From positions 212,969,047 through 213,033,046 of the forward strand of contig VDFB02358134.1 in the NCBI GenBank assembly GCA_007258455.2: 64,000 nucleotides of DNA, in the 5' to 3' direction. The position numbers and the translations under genes are program-made. How positions within the stretch are numbered: position 1 is the first letter of the stretch; every line of letters begins with the position of its first letter. Origin of the DNA: Sequoia sempervirens. Lineage: Eukaryota; Streptophyta; Pinopsida; Cupressales; Cupressaceae. Under the pieces are notes generated by a model, which did not search any database, was not told the origin of the DNA, and saw only the letters and a program-made list of their open reading frames with translations. This document shows, piece after piece, positions 9,647-23,560 of this stretch.

Positions 9647-12600
9647 ATAAAAATGTTATTCAACCTAATTGTAAGGGGTTCTTCCCTCAGTTCTCTACAG
9701 AGACATGCATTTCACATCTCTACTATTGTAATAGGCTTCAAGCCTTTGATCGATGAAAATTTGTCTATTTTCACCTCTCTTTACTTTTGATTTGTTGTGT
9801 AAAACATCTTTGCCTTTACTTCTGAATGAAAATTCATTATTCTTATATGGTATATGTTGTGTTAAATTCATTGGCAAGGCTAACTGTGGATTAATTGATC
9901 TCTCTTAGTATCTATTAAAACCTAAGCTTCATATAACTTCCAAGAATAGATAGAACATAAGACTATATGAGTCACTTTGGCATTTTCTTTTTTTTTTTGT
10001 TGTAATGGGCAGGAAAAATACATTATGATATTGGTGTATTGAACCACCCCCCTTTAATTTCTTGTATTCTCTTTCATTTTCATCTTACAATTAATAAAAT
10101 AGGATTAATTGTAGGTTTATGCAATGTTAGGTTGGTCCAACACTCTTACATCTAGATTAGAGAGGAAGTCAGCCTTCTCTAGAGGTTTTATCTTCATTGC
10201 AAGGGTCCCACACCTAAAGATCAATCCCAAGTTTCACTAGAATATTAAATAGTAGGTTCAACAAATGTGCAATTCAAAGTGACAACAGTAGCATCAACAC
10301 TAGGTGTGGTATAAGTGGCAGTCAAAGTGGCACCAAATTGAAATGGTGTGAAAGTAGGTTTACAATATATCATGTTAAATGAATGAAGTTATCCAATGGC
10401 ATACTTTTGCTAGTACGTTCAAATATCCTCAATCGAATATAGGACCTAAAAATAAAGAAAATAATGCAAAAGACCAATATTGGTCATGTCAAATTTAAGT
10501 CCTCTCCCAATTTGTTACAATTGATCTAGTTTGTTTTGATATACAAATTATCCATGCTCCCTTGTAAATTGTATTTATTGTTCACTTAACATTTGAAATA
10601 ATCCCTCATATTAAAATAGTTGTAATTTGAACTTCCAAATGTGACAATTGTGTGAAGTAAGGAGATCAATTTTAGGATTTGTTGGATGGCCAATTTCACA
10701 AGCCTCAAAATGAAAAAAATTAAGTCCTCTCCCAATTTTTTGTAATTTCCTTGTGTTAACCCACCATTTATAACTGATCTAAGAGTGTCTAATTGGGTTT
10801 TTTAATCAAAAAATAACCTAAGTGTTTTCATTTGTCATCCTCCATATGCCTATCATGTATCAAAATTTGTCAAAAGTCTAGGAAAATTCTTAGTGTGAGG
10901 TGTTTTTGAGTCATCTCTCTACGCTTGGGTTGGTTGTCAAATTTTTGGGCTTTCATAGTTTCCCTTCCCTGGGTACCATTTTATGATTCCCTTGATCTCT
11001 GAATTCCTAACCCCTTATATTATTTCCATGTTCTATCAAAGTTTTGAGCTCACCCTTACCTTGGTACCCGGTATTCCTTCCTCCTAATCCTTCAAAACCC
11101 CAAAGCTTTACATTTTGCACTTGAGTTACTTTATGCATTGGATTTTCAGCAATCCCCTTACTAGAGTATCATTCCCATGTTCCCCCAAACCTCAATCCCC
11201 GATTATTTTCACTAAGTCTTCCATTGAATCGAAGGCTCAAACTTTCTTTTATTTTAATACCTCATAAGGGCCATCCTCACTCCCAATGCCCAAATCAATA
11301 GTTTCACCATGTTACTTTATCAGAGTCCAACTTTTGGCCTTACCTCTACCCAAGTACTTGTTCCTTGTCATCCCCAAACCTTGAACTTCGTTTTTTCCTT
11401 CATATACCTTTTCGGAGTCAAATTATAACTTGTCCCCTTGCTTGAGTTCTTCTTCCTAAGTATCTCTACCTAAACCTCAACAAGGGTATGAGTTCCAAGA
11501 GACCCCCAAACCCTAATTTCTTGCATTTTCCTTTTCATCTTCTCTACTTGCTAACTCCATCATTGAGCTAAAAGTTTCACTAAGTGTTGAAGGCTTCACT
11601 TGTTGAGGCGTTCAATGGTTCATGAACCTTGCAAAACCCCAACAAAGCAAAGTGTTAAAGTTCAATTTCACAAAATTTGCAAACTTTACTAAGTGTCAAT
11701 AAATTCTTAACGCCACAAAGTTTGTGAGTTCACAAACTTTGAGAATGTGCAACAAAATTAAGGATGAAAAGGTGCAAGGTTCATGATTTCACAAACTTTG
11801 CAAAGTTACAATGGCATTTCAAATGTCAAAAAAATTGTGACACAATGAACAAAGAACATAAAGGTGAACAAATAAACAAACAAGTAAAAAAGTAATGCAC
11901 ATCATTGTATTGGCCCTAGCCCTTTAAGTGGTTGTGTAATCAGAACCCTAGAATAAGTGGTACAAATAAAAGTGTTTCATATTGTGCATTAGTCGCCCCC
12001 TAAATAGATTATTTCATGAGATCACCAAGGCCAAATGTTTAGAGAACTTGATGATGGTATCGCCAAATCATCATTAGATTGCCATCTCAACCCATGCAAC
12101 TTTGAGTATTTACATATTTCCCCCCTTTTGTCAAGGTTAGTTGTCCAACAAAACTACATCTTAAGGATAGGTGCCCCAAGCAACCCTAAGGTCTCTTAGG
12201 TGACACTCATGCTAAGGATCTATAAAAGGTTTTTGACAATGCACCAAGACTAGAAACTTAGTTTGGAAATTAGATAAAATGATCAATGAGTTAAAAAAAT
12301 TTGGAGAATTCATCATCAAGTGATATTAAGATGAAATCAAAGAAAACCTACTAATTCAAAAAAAAACTACTGAGGAAACTATTCAAGGACAAGCCTAAAT
12401 CTTGCAATAAATAGAGAAAAACACTATAAGGACCCACATCTTAAGAATATTCCAAATTCAAGGGCAAGTCATCAATCAATTTCATGAAGAAACAAGGTAC
12501 AATTTAAAGATTATAAAGGAGGTAGGAAATGCCAATTTGAATTTACTACAAGATTTAGTCTCTCAACTTCAAAAATTAAATCAATAAAACCACAACAACT

Positions 12601-12888
12601 ATCAACTCAACCCACAAACAAGCCTTACAAATAACACAATTGTCATCCATGACATTCCACTTTCCATAAATAAAATAACACATTGGTCCCACCACTACTC
12701 AACTAGATCTTGCCACTAGAGCAAGAGTGACTAGGCAAGTGCCTCTAGCAATGGTGCAATTAGATGTGTTGCACCAAAGTCTACCTCACTTGTGTTGTGC
12801 TTTGATCAAGTTTGAACAACATAGACACAACTCCAAAATCTATCATTTTCCTAATAACTCCATGGTAACTTCATGCATAAGGCCCTAT
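9647..12888. other. AT-rich intergenic DNA, no gene recognised
   Basis: No convincing coding frame on either strand. The segment 11600-11830 is dense in ACAAACTTTG and its complement. The rest is unremarkable. Confidence 0.5.
11716..11741. repeat. 26 bp palindrome
   Basis: CAAAGTTTGTGA, GT, TCACAAACTTTG: a perfect 12 bp stem with a 2-base centre. Confidence 0.7.
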
Positions 12889-13300
12889 TCATCCATTTAC
12901 AACTCCTGAAACCCAATCCCTCCTTAGGCTTATGTATGCCATCCTATTTATCAAATTATATTTCTTATGATCCAACATACCACTCCAAAGAAAGGTTGTT
13001 TGGATGTACTCAATAATCTTAACAATCCTACTTGGAATATAAAACATAGACATAGTACAAATTGTGATTGCCACTAATGAAGCCTTAATGAGAGTAATAC
13101 TACTTCCCAAGGAGAGTCAATCCCCCTTCTAGGAGGATAATTTGTTGTGGGTCCTATATACACCAATTTTCATTCAACATTGAAGGCTCTTTTACCAATC
13201 GACGACATACCCAAATAATTGCTACTCAATTTGTGTCCATAATGAACCCGAATACTCTCTTTAAATCAAGTCCTTTAATACAAAGGTTCTTAAAAAAAAA
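12889..13300 (-). pseudogene. L1-type LINE reverse transcriptase fragment
   Basis: Minus-strand translation gives SSITLIKASLVAITICTMS followed by a YIQTTFLWSG-like segment. This matches the region after the catalytic core of plant L1 reverse transcriptases (pattern LTLIKSVL..IP.Y.MS then I...FLW.G). The upstream part to about 13300 is readable with stops (GKRAFN). Only about 130 codons remain; the RT catalytic motifs and endonuclease are absent. It would have served target-primed reverse transcription. Confidence 0.7.
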
Positions 13301-13471
13301 ATAACCTAGATATCATTTTGAATATTATATATTTATATTTTGTATTCAACATTTTCATTGTTCAATAAGATGTGTTCAATGTTTTAAAGTTTCATTTGTT
13401 ATTCTTGAATCTTAATACATTTTTTATAACAAGTTTTTCACATATTATATGTATTTGCACTACCATTCTCC

Positions 13472-13579
13472 CACCATCCCCAAATCTAGACCCACGGTCC
13501 CCTTGTCCCTGAAACTCACCCCCCCACTATCCCCAAATCAAGGCCCTCGGTTCCCCTATCTCCAAGACCCATCCCCCCC
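13472..13579 (+). repeat. C-rich 54 bp tandem duplication
   Basis: Two imperfect copies containing ATCCCCAAATC and runs of C, in otherwise AT-rich DNA. Confidence 0.6.
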
Positions 13580-14140
13580 ATTTTGGGAATCTATGCAACT
13601 ATGTTAATTTTTAAAAAAATTATTCAAAGTTTTACATACTATTTATAATTTAAAATAATGTGTAATTTAAAGAGCCATTGTTTGAGTATACCTTTGCCAC
13701 AAAACCTTTTGAAGTCGCCTTGTTTTGAGTAGCCCATCCATCCATTTTAATGAATCCCCTAACATAAATTTATGTAATTTTGATACATTGAAAATAGATA
13801 GTAGTTGTGATTCTTTATCACATAAAATACTATACATGATATTTATTTATTTATATTTTCAATTTTAATCTTATGAGATAATTTGTGTGTAAATGATTTT
13901 AATATATCTAAGGATAGTCATTATATTTACGACATTTTATTTTTTATAGATATTTGCCAATAATTTCAAAGTGCCTTGCTTCATAGAAATAATTTGAATA
14001 CACAATTTTGAGTTTGCACCTTCCGACCACTATTCAATTGGCTTAAATTTTGTGGAATTTAATCTAATATATTTTCAATAAATTGCACATGAATGTATGT
14101 GAATGGCTAGTAAGTATAACTCAATGGTAGTTATTGCCAA
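13580..14140. other. AT-rich intergenic DNA
   Basis: Nothing recognised. Confidence 0.4.
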
Positions 14141-14605
14141 GATTCTTGTTTCTAGGAGAATTATTTACAAGCAATGGACTTAAATATGGTGAACATTATC
14201 TTTTAATTGAGTGACAATGCATCATTTTCCTCTAAAAGCATGTGGATTTTGTTTTACACACAAGAAGCTTATTCAATAAACTTATGTCATACCAAGATTC
14301 TTGTTTCTAGGAGAATTATTTACAAGCAATGGACTTAAATATGGTGAACATTATCTTTTAATTGAGTGATAATGCATCCTCTTCCTCTAAAAGCATGTGG
14401 ATTTTGTTTTACACACAAGAAGCTTATTCAATAAACTTATGTCATACCAAGATTCTTGTTCCTAGGAGAATTATTTACAAGCAATGGACTTAAATATGGT
14501 GAACATTACCTTTTAATTGAGTGATAATGCATCCTCTTCCTCTAAAAGCATGTGGATTTTGTTTTACACACAAGAAGCTTATTCAATAAACTTATGTCAT
14601 ATCAA
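14141..14605 (+). repeat. 3 x 155 bp tandem repeat
   Basis: Copies start at 14141, 14296 and 14451, each beginning GATTCTTGTT and ending near AAACTTATGTCAT. They differ by only a handful of bases, so the expansion is recent. Confidence 0.95.
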
Positions 14606-15303
14606 CCCTATTCATAGGGTCATACATAATATCTTTAATTTTATTTCTACATCTAAACATTATATCTTAAAATTTCCTTCTAAAACATCTTTTAAATGAA
14701 TAAATACCAAAACAATGAGGTAGCTTAGCAACTCATTTTACTATAACAATTTTCTTTATTTCTCCTTGCTCGTAGGTTTATTGATAGATGTCCTCACTAT
14801 CAATCTCATTAAAACATTAAAAGGTTAAATACTATTTAATGTTAAATACTAACCCAAGAAATAACCACCCATAAAAAATTCCAATCAGGACCTATTTTGA
14901 GTAGAATTCTTATACAACAAATATAACATTTTGATGAAAAGGTCTATGCCATTCCACATACACTATAGATATGACTAGTGCATATCAATGGTCCCAAACA
15001 ACATGAAATGAAAAGCATTATTAGATTCAAGTTGAATTTCACATTGTATCCCAACATTATGAATTAAAATCTAATAATCTTCATTTGAAACTAAAAGCTT
15101 ATTTCATCATCTCTGTGGAAAATATATTATAAACCCCTAAGGTAAAAAGGTTGTCATGATATATAAATAATACCCTACAATAAATTCTTGTATTTGGCTC
15201 CATACAAAATTCTTTATAGACCTTGGTCTACAAGAAGATGCACACCAATTTTAACTTCATTAATTTAAAACAACCCCTCTACCCCTAAAATGTTTGGGAT
15301 ATA
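14606..15303. other. AT-rich intergenic DNA
   Basis: Nothing recognised. Confidence 0.4.
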
Positions 15304-15393
15304 TTTGTTTTCATTATTCAAGATAATTGGTTTTCATTATCCACAAAATATTGGTTTTCATTATCCAAGATATATTGGTTTTCATTTTTCAAC
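15304..15393 (+). repeat. 4 x 24 bp tandem repeat
   Basis: The unit TTGGTTTTCATTATCCA plus a variable AT tail recurs at 15304, 15327, 15351 and 15375. Confidence 0.8.
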
Positions 15394-16189
15394 TAAATTT
15401 AGCATAATATTATCAACTTAGCGATTCCACTATAGTTTTATATCCCCTTAGTCTCAATTGTGGCCCAAGCATGAAAGGGTCTAAACTAGTGGAACAAAAA
15501 TACCAGTGGTAGTGTCGATAGCTTTTCTTTCTAAGGCACTCTATAATGTGCATGAAACCTATTTAAAAAGAAAGGGAATAGGCATTTATAAACCATATTG
15601 AAAGCAAGATAATATTTAATATAATAAGGGACTGGAAAGAGTATATCATATGTACCACCTTCGAAATGTTATCTACAACAAACTTGCTCATGAAGATATT
15701 ATACAATATACAACATTAACATGGTTCAAACATTCATTCCATTCTAATTTAATCTTTTAAAAAATAATTTTAATTGTACAAAGAGGTTATAAAAATCCTA
15801 AGAATCACCAAATAATTTGTTGAATCTCATATTATCAAAAGTGTTGAAAATTTAGAGTGGATGCAAAATCCCCACCATCCCACCTATGGTTAGTGATAAC
15901 ATAGCATAAGTCCTTTTAAAGAAAGAATAAAGCATAAACATATTCTAAAGAAAAAGAATACTAAAGGTTGAATAGAGATTCGTTTAGGGGGATAAGGTAT
16001 ATAAAGCCGTTTACCTTAGAAGCAAACGTCTCCTAAGATTCCTATAGGAGGATAAAATAGAAGTGTTGTTCAAAAAAATATCGTTCATAGGCATGCAGCG
16101 AGATGTAGGACAGCCCTTTATCTTCTCAATATGGCAAGACATTGAGTGTTTTGAAAATTTTATGAAATGGAAATCATCCATAAGAATAT
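15394..16189. other. AT-rich intergenic DNA
   Basis: No gene seen. Confidence 0.4.
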
Positions 16190-17610
16190 ACTAAGATGTA
16201 AAAGAGAGAAGAATGTAGTGTTCTGATTTTTTTATGAAATGAAAATCATCCATAAGAATATACCTGGATGTAAAAGAGAGAAGAATGTATTGCTCTTAGA
16301 TGTAGAATAAGACTGTAATGTAGCTAGATCTCTGGAACAGAATAACATATTTAGATGTGAAAAAGAGAAGAGAGAAGCATGTATTGCTCTTAGATCTAAA
16401 ATAAGTAGCTAGATCTCTAGAAGAACAGAATAATGTACTTAGATGTAAATATTCTGTTCTAAAATGTAAAAGAGAGGAGAGAAGAATGTTTTGCTCTTAG
16501 ATCTAAAATAGACTGTAATGTAGCTAGATCTTTATAAGAACAGAATAGCGTACTTAAATGTAAAAATTCTGTTCTTAAATGTAAAATAGAGAGGAGAGAA
16601 GACTGTATTGCTCTTGATCTAAAATAAGACTATAATGTAACTAGATCTCTAGAAGAACAGAATAATGTACTTAGATGTAAAAGAGACAAGAAAGAAATTG
16701 CTCTTAGATCTCTAGAAGAACATAATAATCTACTTAGATGTAAAAGAGAGAAGAGAGAAGAATGTGTTTGTCTTAGATCTGAAATAAGACTGTAATGTAG
16801 CTAGATCTCTAGAAGAACACAATAATGTACTTAGATGTAAAAGAGAGAAGAGAGAAGAAGTATTGCTCTTAGATCTAAAATAAGACTGATCTAGTTAGAT
16901 CTGAAATAAGACTGATGTAGTTAGATCTCTAGAAGAACGGAATAACATACTTAGATGTAAAAATTCTGTTCTTAAATATAAAAGAGAGAAGAGAGAAGAA
17001 TGTATTGCTCTTAGAAATAAGACTATAATGTAACTAGATCTCTAGAAGAACAGAATAATGTACTCAGATGTAAAAGAGAGACGAGAGAAGAGAGAAGAAT
17101 GTATTGCTCTTTGATCTAAAATAAGACTCTAATGTAACTAGATCTCTAGAAGAACAGAATAATGTACTTAGATGTAAAACAGAGAAGAGAGAAGAATGTA
17201 TCGCTCCTAGATCTAAAATAAGACCGTAATGTAGCTAGATCTCTAGAAGAACAGAATAATGTACCTAGATGTAAAAGAGAGAAGAGAGAAGAAAGTATTG
17301 CTCCTAGATCTAAAATAAGGCTATAATGTAGCTAGATCTCTAGAAGAACAGAATAATGTATTTAGATGTAAAAGAGAGAAGAGAGAAGAGTGTATTGCTC
17401 TTAGATCTAAAATAAGACTGTAATGTAGCTAGATCTCTAGAAGAACAGAATAATGTACTTCAATATAAAAGAGAGAAGAAAGAATAATGTATTGCTCTTA
17501 AATCTAAAGAACACTGTAATAGAGTAATGTATTGCTCTTAAATCTAAAGAACACTGTAATATAAGAACAGAATAATGTAGTTAGATGTAATAGGGCAGAA
17601 TGAACTTAGA
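16190..17610 (+). repeat. ~95 bp minisatellite, about 13 copies
   Basis: Each unit runs AGATGTAAAAGAGAGAAGAG, then GTATTGCTCTTAGATCT, AAAATAAGACTGTAATGTAG, and CTAGATCTCTAGAAGAACAG. Copies vary in length through loss or gain of these sub-blocks, and edge copies are more degenerate. Every unit carries AGATCT sites and the near-palindrome CTAGATCTCTAG. Confidence 0.95.
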
Positions 17611-18277
17611 TATAGAACGAAAGCTTGATTATTGATTATCTACTAAATGTGACAGACATATTATGATAAGGATTTAGTTCTTTTTTCTCTATATGTTATA
17701 GACCGAATTTGAAGTTTGGTTTCTCTTCACAGTTGAAAGTGGCCAACCTGAAAAGCTATATGGTTTCTCTTCACAATTGGAAGTGGCTGACTTGAAAGCC
17801 TAGCCTTACAGTTTTACACGGGAAGTTAGTTTAACAATATTTTGTCAAACCTTTTAAACAAATTCATATGAATACCCACCGATTTCATGCTTCTAACTTC
17901 TAAGTAAATAAGAAAAAAGGCCAGAGCTCCTGGTAGCAATGTAGTTCATAAGTTAATTGTGATAGAAGCATATCCAGATTTTTTGGTAAAGTGAAGTTTA
18001 TTGTATGAATTGCGCAATTCCTAAATATCAGTCAAAACTAATACCAAAAAGAAAAACATTGTTACAACTTCAAACACCAAGCGATAAACTAACTTCTTTC
18101 CTAGACAATGAACAATAAAGAGCGTAATTTCTAGGAGCATATCTTGCAATGCAGAATCCAAAAGAAGAGACCTGTATTGAGCCCAAATCTGAAAAAGTGC
18201 ACCACCAAACCTACTTTAAAAATTCTACTTAAAAGTCATACGAAGAAATAGTCCGGTCAGTCATACTATAAACTTTC

Positions 18278-18517
18278 ATGTATGCCCAGGTCCTTCCTTT
18301 TAACTTGATTAAGGTTTTTCCCTGGACCATACATGGCATTGCCCTTGGACATCAGTTTGAGAATATTATTTTTAGATTTAGAACTCTAGTTGCAAATATT
18401 AATTTGACAATACCATCTTTGAAATTGAATTCTCATCACAGGCTTATTGCACATCTTCAAACAGATGTTAAGAATTTAAAATTGGAGTTGCTCACCTTAT
18501 TTCTATCCGAGCTATAA
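18278..18517 (+). other. 79-codon open frame, unrecognised
   Basis: A leucine-rich short frame (MYAQVLPFNLIKVFPWTIHG) with no family I know. It sits inside the repeat family region and is probably not a gene. Confidence 0.15.
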
Positions 18518-19439
18518 AAGCAATTTCAGGTTGATAAATTCACAAATAACAGAAATTGGTTTTCCTGATGTTAATATTAAATGCTCTGAGTTATAATGTT
18601 ATGTCTAACTAAGTAAACTAAGTGGACTTAATGATAAATAGTTTTATTTGACTATTCTATACAGTGGGATGGATTCAATCCTAGAAAGAGAAGGGTATAT
18701 ACACACCCAATATGAACAACATTAAACTAAACGGAAAAATCAACCCCTCAGGATTTCGAACTGGGGTTTTCATATACCAAATTGATTTCTCACTCGAGAG
18801 TGATCCAAATAACTACCTCTTCCTTTACCTGAATTGAGAGGTGTGATCTCCAACTCTTTCAGACAATAAAGATCTAATTATAATTTAAGAGATTATTATT
18901 TTTACATGAAACTCAATTCATGGTACTGAAGAGTGATTTATTTTAGCATCTACCATAGCCCACAACTTTTTTGTTGGGGCATTTGCCTTGGTTACAGATG
19001 AGTTGTGATGGTGGCATATTTTATCAATTGTCCATTATCCTCTTCTGTCAATGGAGAAATTTCTTCGATTTTGGTGCTAAAGTTGATAGCAAGCCCATGA
19101 GAATGCCACAAACATTTCAATATGGAATTTTTCTTTTGTTCTGGCATATAACTGTTAACAAATTTATGATCATGCAACAAACTTGGTGAACATTTTCAAT
19201 CAGATATGTAGGGTTACTCATCTTGTTTCGTTCCTAGCAAGGAAGTAATTGTTGGTCAGGAAATTAGTATATTATAGAATTTTCTCTAGCTTCCAATGTT
19301 AAATGTGAAATGTTTAATCATACGTACTGGTGAAGGCTGTGTGTATTTAATTGACAATACAGAAGTTCAAAATCAATAGAGGTAGGGTATGACACTTGAT
19401 GTCAAAAATATACATGATAATTGGGAAACAAAATGTTTC

Positions 19440-21420
19440 TTATTATATGGGTAAACATGTTTTGAAGGGCTCCTGGAACCCTTTACAACAAATGTCAACT
19501 AGCACAAAAGCCAAACAACAGCAAAACTGCAGCCAAGCTGACCCACAACAATAGCATCCCACAACCTTAACGGGTAAATAGGTTTTACTGGGACCTCAAA
19601 CCCAATTACAACAAAACATCAACATATCACTAAACAAGACACAAAACTGAACAACAATACAACTACACCCAAGCATCAAAAGGGACAACCCCTCTAAACA
19701 AAAAACCTACACAATGCCTAACACCTTCCTTGCAATCCTCTCACCCTTAACCTGAGAATGGGATTCTATAACAGATTTAGGAAGACCTCTCTTCCTCCTT
19801 TAGACAATTGTCCAAGATACATCTTTTTCAAACTCTGCCAAACATGGAGAGAGGAGGACGTCTTCCACCACTACCTCATCCTAAGTCAGCTCACACAATG
19901 AGGAAGAAAGTCTACCCAAGGAAGTTGAATGCAGCACAAAATCCACCACCTGTTCAGTGGCAACAACCTCCCCATAGCCCACCAGCCAAGCAATGAGGCC
20001 AAATGATGCAGTAGAAGCATGAATGGATTTCGAAGAAGTCCTTGCAGAGGTCGACAAAATAGCTAAAGCTACATAATCCTTAGGGAAGCCACCTTAGGAG
20101 GAACCTCCACGATCACTTCATCATCCACCAGCAAGGAGGCAAGACGAGGAACGCAAGGAGGCAAGATGAGGAACCTCATCCAGCAGAAAGGCAAGAATAG
20201 TAGGGGCATCAATAGTCAAATGATCAGGGAGGGCATTGCACTACCAAGTAGCAAAACTTGCAATCGTATGATGAGGACATGGACACTCATAAGCAAGATG
20301 TATTGTAGCAAAACAACATCTACATCAAAATAGTGGCTCTCATAATCAAGTGGTTGAATCCACTTCCTATCCTCAACCATTAAGACAACTTCTCCATGAA
20401 GAGGCTTGGATATGTCGATATCCATCAAAATACGAGCAAAGGTGGAGTGGGCAATGTTGAGGTGGTTGAATCCGCCTTCAAAAAATGACCAATAGCATTG
20501 CCAATATTCTCAAAGCAAGTATCTTCCCAAAATTGGAGAGGGAGTTAAGGCAATCTTACCCACATTGGCATAACACAAAGAATTTATCATAGGGTTGAAA
20601 GAAGAAAACCACCATTTGAGAGAGAGGGAGTGCTCACACCACATCCACAATTGACCATTCAACACCACCTCCATGTCCTCCAAAGAATGAAAGCTCAAGA
20701 TAGAGAAACCTCTAGCACAAGGAAAAAGTTTAGTAATGCCCTCAGTGAAAGGCCTCCAAGTCTCCACAACCCACATATGCAAGTCTGGGAGAGAAGGCCA
20801 AAAGTTGGGAAACCTACAAATCAGAGACTTCTACGAGCATAAAAAAATCATTTTCAACCACCTCCTTCCCACAAACCATGATTAAGGGAGAGTGAGAATA
20901 AGAAAGGGGCAAAGCCTTTCCACACTGAGAATGACCAACAAAACCAAAGGGGACTCGAAGCTAGCCATGGTAGCATAAGTTCACATCCTAGCTGCCCTAT
21001 CCAAGCCACTAGCCATCAAAATACAACCAAGAGACCCAACATTGTCATCGCTGTAAGAGCCACACACCAAAGCATTGGTCCTAGCAAACCCACAAGTAGG
21101 AAGACATAGAACACAATTGAAAGCCTTAGGCACCATGACAACAACAAGAACACCAAAAACACTAGATGCAAGCCTTATAAAACCAACAATTGCAGCAAGG
21201 AAAAGGACACAGACAACACCATTCGCCCATGTTGGAGAGGAACCAATTGCTGGCACAAGCAATGTAGAGGAACTAGCCCCTAAACCAATGACGGGCCATT
21301 GAAGTGGCAGAAAAAGGTCACCAAAATCGAGTGGGAGGGCATCATTTGAAATGCCAAAACAAAGTGTGAGTGAACAAGAGGGCATTGTGCAACTCTCTGC
21401 AAAACATAATGTTACTATGA
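19440..21420 (-). pseudogene. LINE ORF1-like pseudogene (DUF4283 + CCHC knuckle)
   Basis: On minus, 20782-20510 reads WRPFTEGITKLFPCARGF then ILSFHSLEDMEVVLNGQLW, the DUF4283 pattern of plant L1-type ORF1 proteins. 20428-20330 adds MDIDISKPLHGEVVLM and KWIQPLDYES. One base out of frame, near 20320-20280, is a perfect CX2CX4HX4C knuckle (CRCCFATIHLAYEC). ORF1 proteins bind LINE RNA. The N-terminal part (21385-20981) is open but not recognisable. Frameshifts and stops at several points make it dead. No endonuclease or RT is attached. The tail (19440-19680) contains two diverged ~120 bp repeats around GGGTAAA. Confidence 0.75.
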
Positions 21421-22450
21421 CTACAACAAATAAGTTTCTTCCTAGAAAGTAACTACACGTGTATCTTTATCATTTAACCATAATGTCCAACTCTTTCTAG
21501 AGTGAAGTGAAGCTCCAATCATAATTGTGAAGATTAATCTATTTTAGATGAATCTCTAATCATGATTTTCAAGAGTGAATTACTTAGAATTTACCATTGC
21601 TCCATCCTTTGGGTAGGGCATTTACCTTAATTCTATACTTGTTATTATGACAACTTCACCATTTGTCTATTATCATCTCCTCTTAGTAGAGGCTTTTTTT
21701 TATTGTGTTGACATATGGTTGAAAAAAAATATTTTCACAAACTCCTTAAAACATTTTCATAAAAATATGTAAAGTTCCTTAAATCATTTCTTTCCATGCA
21801 AGAAAAGCAATTATTGGTTCAAAAACTTCCACAGGTTGGAATTTTCTTTGGCTTCTATGACTACAATCAAATGTTATGAGTGGACCAAAAAGACTTAATT
21901 GTGAAGGCTTGTATACTGCATAAAAGAGGCAAAGGTTCAAATACAGGAGGGTCAGGATATGCACACTTCACCATCACAAACAATATATAAAGGAAACAAG
22001 AAAAAAACCAATTTGTGAACAATAAATAAAGTAAACAGAGAAAACAATCTTTCTGTAAACTTTTAAAGGGAGATCTCATACGCTGAATTGGTTTCTTTTC
22101 ATGATATTAAAGAGTGGCCTATTTTAGCATCCATCGCAGATTGGTTTCTCACTTGAAAGTGACCAAAAACGATGTCTTTGCCTTTTAGCCGACAGATGTA
22201 ATTTCCAACTCTTTCTGAAAACAAAGCCCTAATCATGGTGATGGTTATATACTTATTTTAGATGTTCTTCTAATCATGATTTTGGAGAGTGGGCTTATTT
22301 CAGCATTTACTGCCACCCCGCCCTTAGTTTCTGCATATAGTTGATAGCAAGTCTCTAATAGTGCCTAATCATGATTTTGGAGAGTGGCTTATTCTAGCAT
22401 CTAACACTGCCACTTCCTTGATTTCTGTGTATGGTTGATAGCAAGTCTAT

Positions 22451-23560
22451 GATAATTCCAAGCAACCTTCCTTAGACTGATAATTAAATTAGTTATAATC
22501 ATTTGATATTAGCTTAAGGTTATAAAGAATCTGTATCCAACAAAATATCAAATAAAACCCATCATGCCGAAACCAGATTGAAGATTGTAAGTTTACAAAA
22601 GCCTACCTTTCACTGGATTGATTAGCTATAAAACTTATCTCTAACTAAAGTGGAAGCTCGAAACCACTCTTATATCACCAGCAAAACAACAACAAATCAC
22701 CCTGGTATCATCACCAAAACACAACAAATAAGTCATTATCAATTTAATCCTTAAATGCTTGAGAATGGCACACAAAAATTAGAACATCATATTTGTCTTG
22801 ATACCAAAATATCAGAGAGTATCACCCAAATTTTACAAAGATGTCAGCTTCAAAAGTACATGTTGGGAAGGTCTAAAGCTCCTGTATTAACAGCTATTAT
22901 TATCACAATCAATTTAAGAAATTTTGTTGGGAAGATCTAAAGTTTCCATATTACCTACCATTATTATCACTATCATCATATTTGTCATTTGTACAGTGCA
23001 TACAAGGTTTGGGAGGAATGAATCATTTTTGTGTGTAACTAACATATGAAACTATGACTTTAGTTTACTCTCAACTTGCCAGAAGCTTGAACCTTGGTGG
23101 TTTGCACAGCAACACTCCATCTCAACCACTGTATCCAGCCTGATGGATTGCTGATGGCCTATTTACACTCATAATTTTTGATAATTTGAAATAGAGCTAC
23201 ATATACACAGTAGGCAGAACAAAGTTATTTCAAAACCGATGCTGCAATCAATTTTAATCATAGAAGAGAAATCAGAAAAATAAAATGAACAAGCAACAGT
23301 TGTAATGTTAAAGATCAACTCATGCCATGGGCACATCACCTGACATAACTCTTCTTGAAGAAATTTTGTATGCCTTTCATATAATGGTGCACTACAGAAT
23401 GCCAACCTAGCTTCCAATCGTAGCAGCCATAAGTATGGCAAACTATTTACACATAGATACACATATTACACATTTAATATGAAATTTCCAGTTCATCACT
23501 GGTACGACCAGATTGGGCAAAGGATGAGGACCTACACTAAGACAGGGAGAAAAAACATGA
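22451..23560. other. Intergenic, downstream of the DUF7950-type gene
   Basis: No coding frame supported. Part of it may be the gene's 3' region. Confidence 0.4.

Larger units (their letters stand above)
17690..22450. repeat. Dispersed/tandem repeat family interrupted by a LINE fragment
   Basis: A ~250-400 bp unit recurs near 17700, 18760-19150, 21430-21700 and 22080-22450. Shared pieces are TTGGTTTCTC followed by GAAAGTG, CCAACTCTTTC, GATTTTGGAGAGTGG, TTTTAGCATC, and GTTGATAGCAAG. The last copy holds a further ~97 bp internal duplication (about 22275 and 22372). Confidence 0.6.

Noticed and set aside
9472..9756. Open frames crossing the N gap
   Set aside because: They exist only because N codons are not stops.
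13472..13579. G-quadruplex-forming region
   Set aside because: C runs are present, but loop lengths are long and irregular; it is better described as a small tandem duplication.
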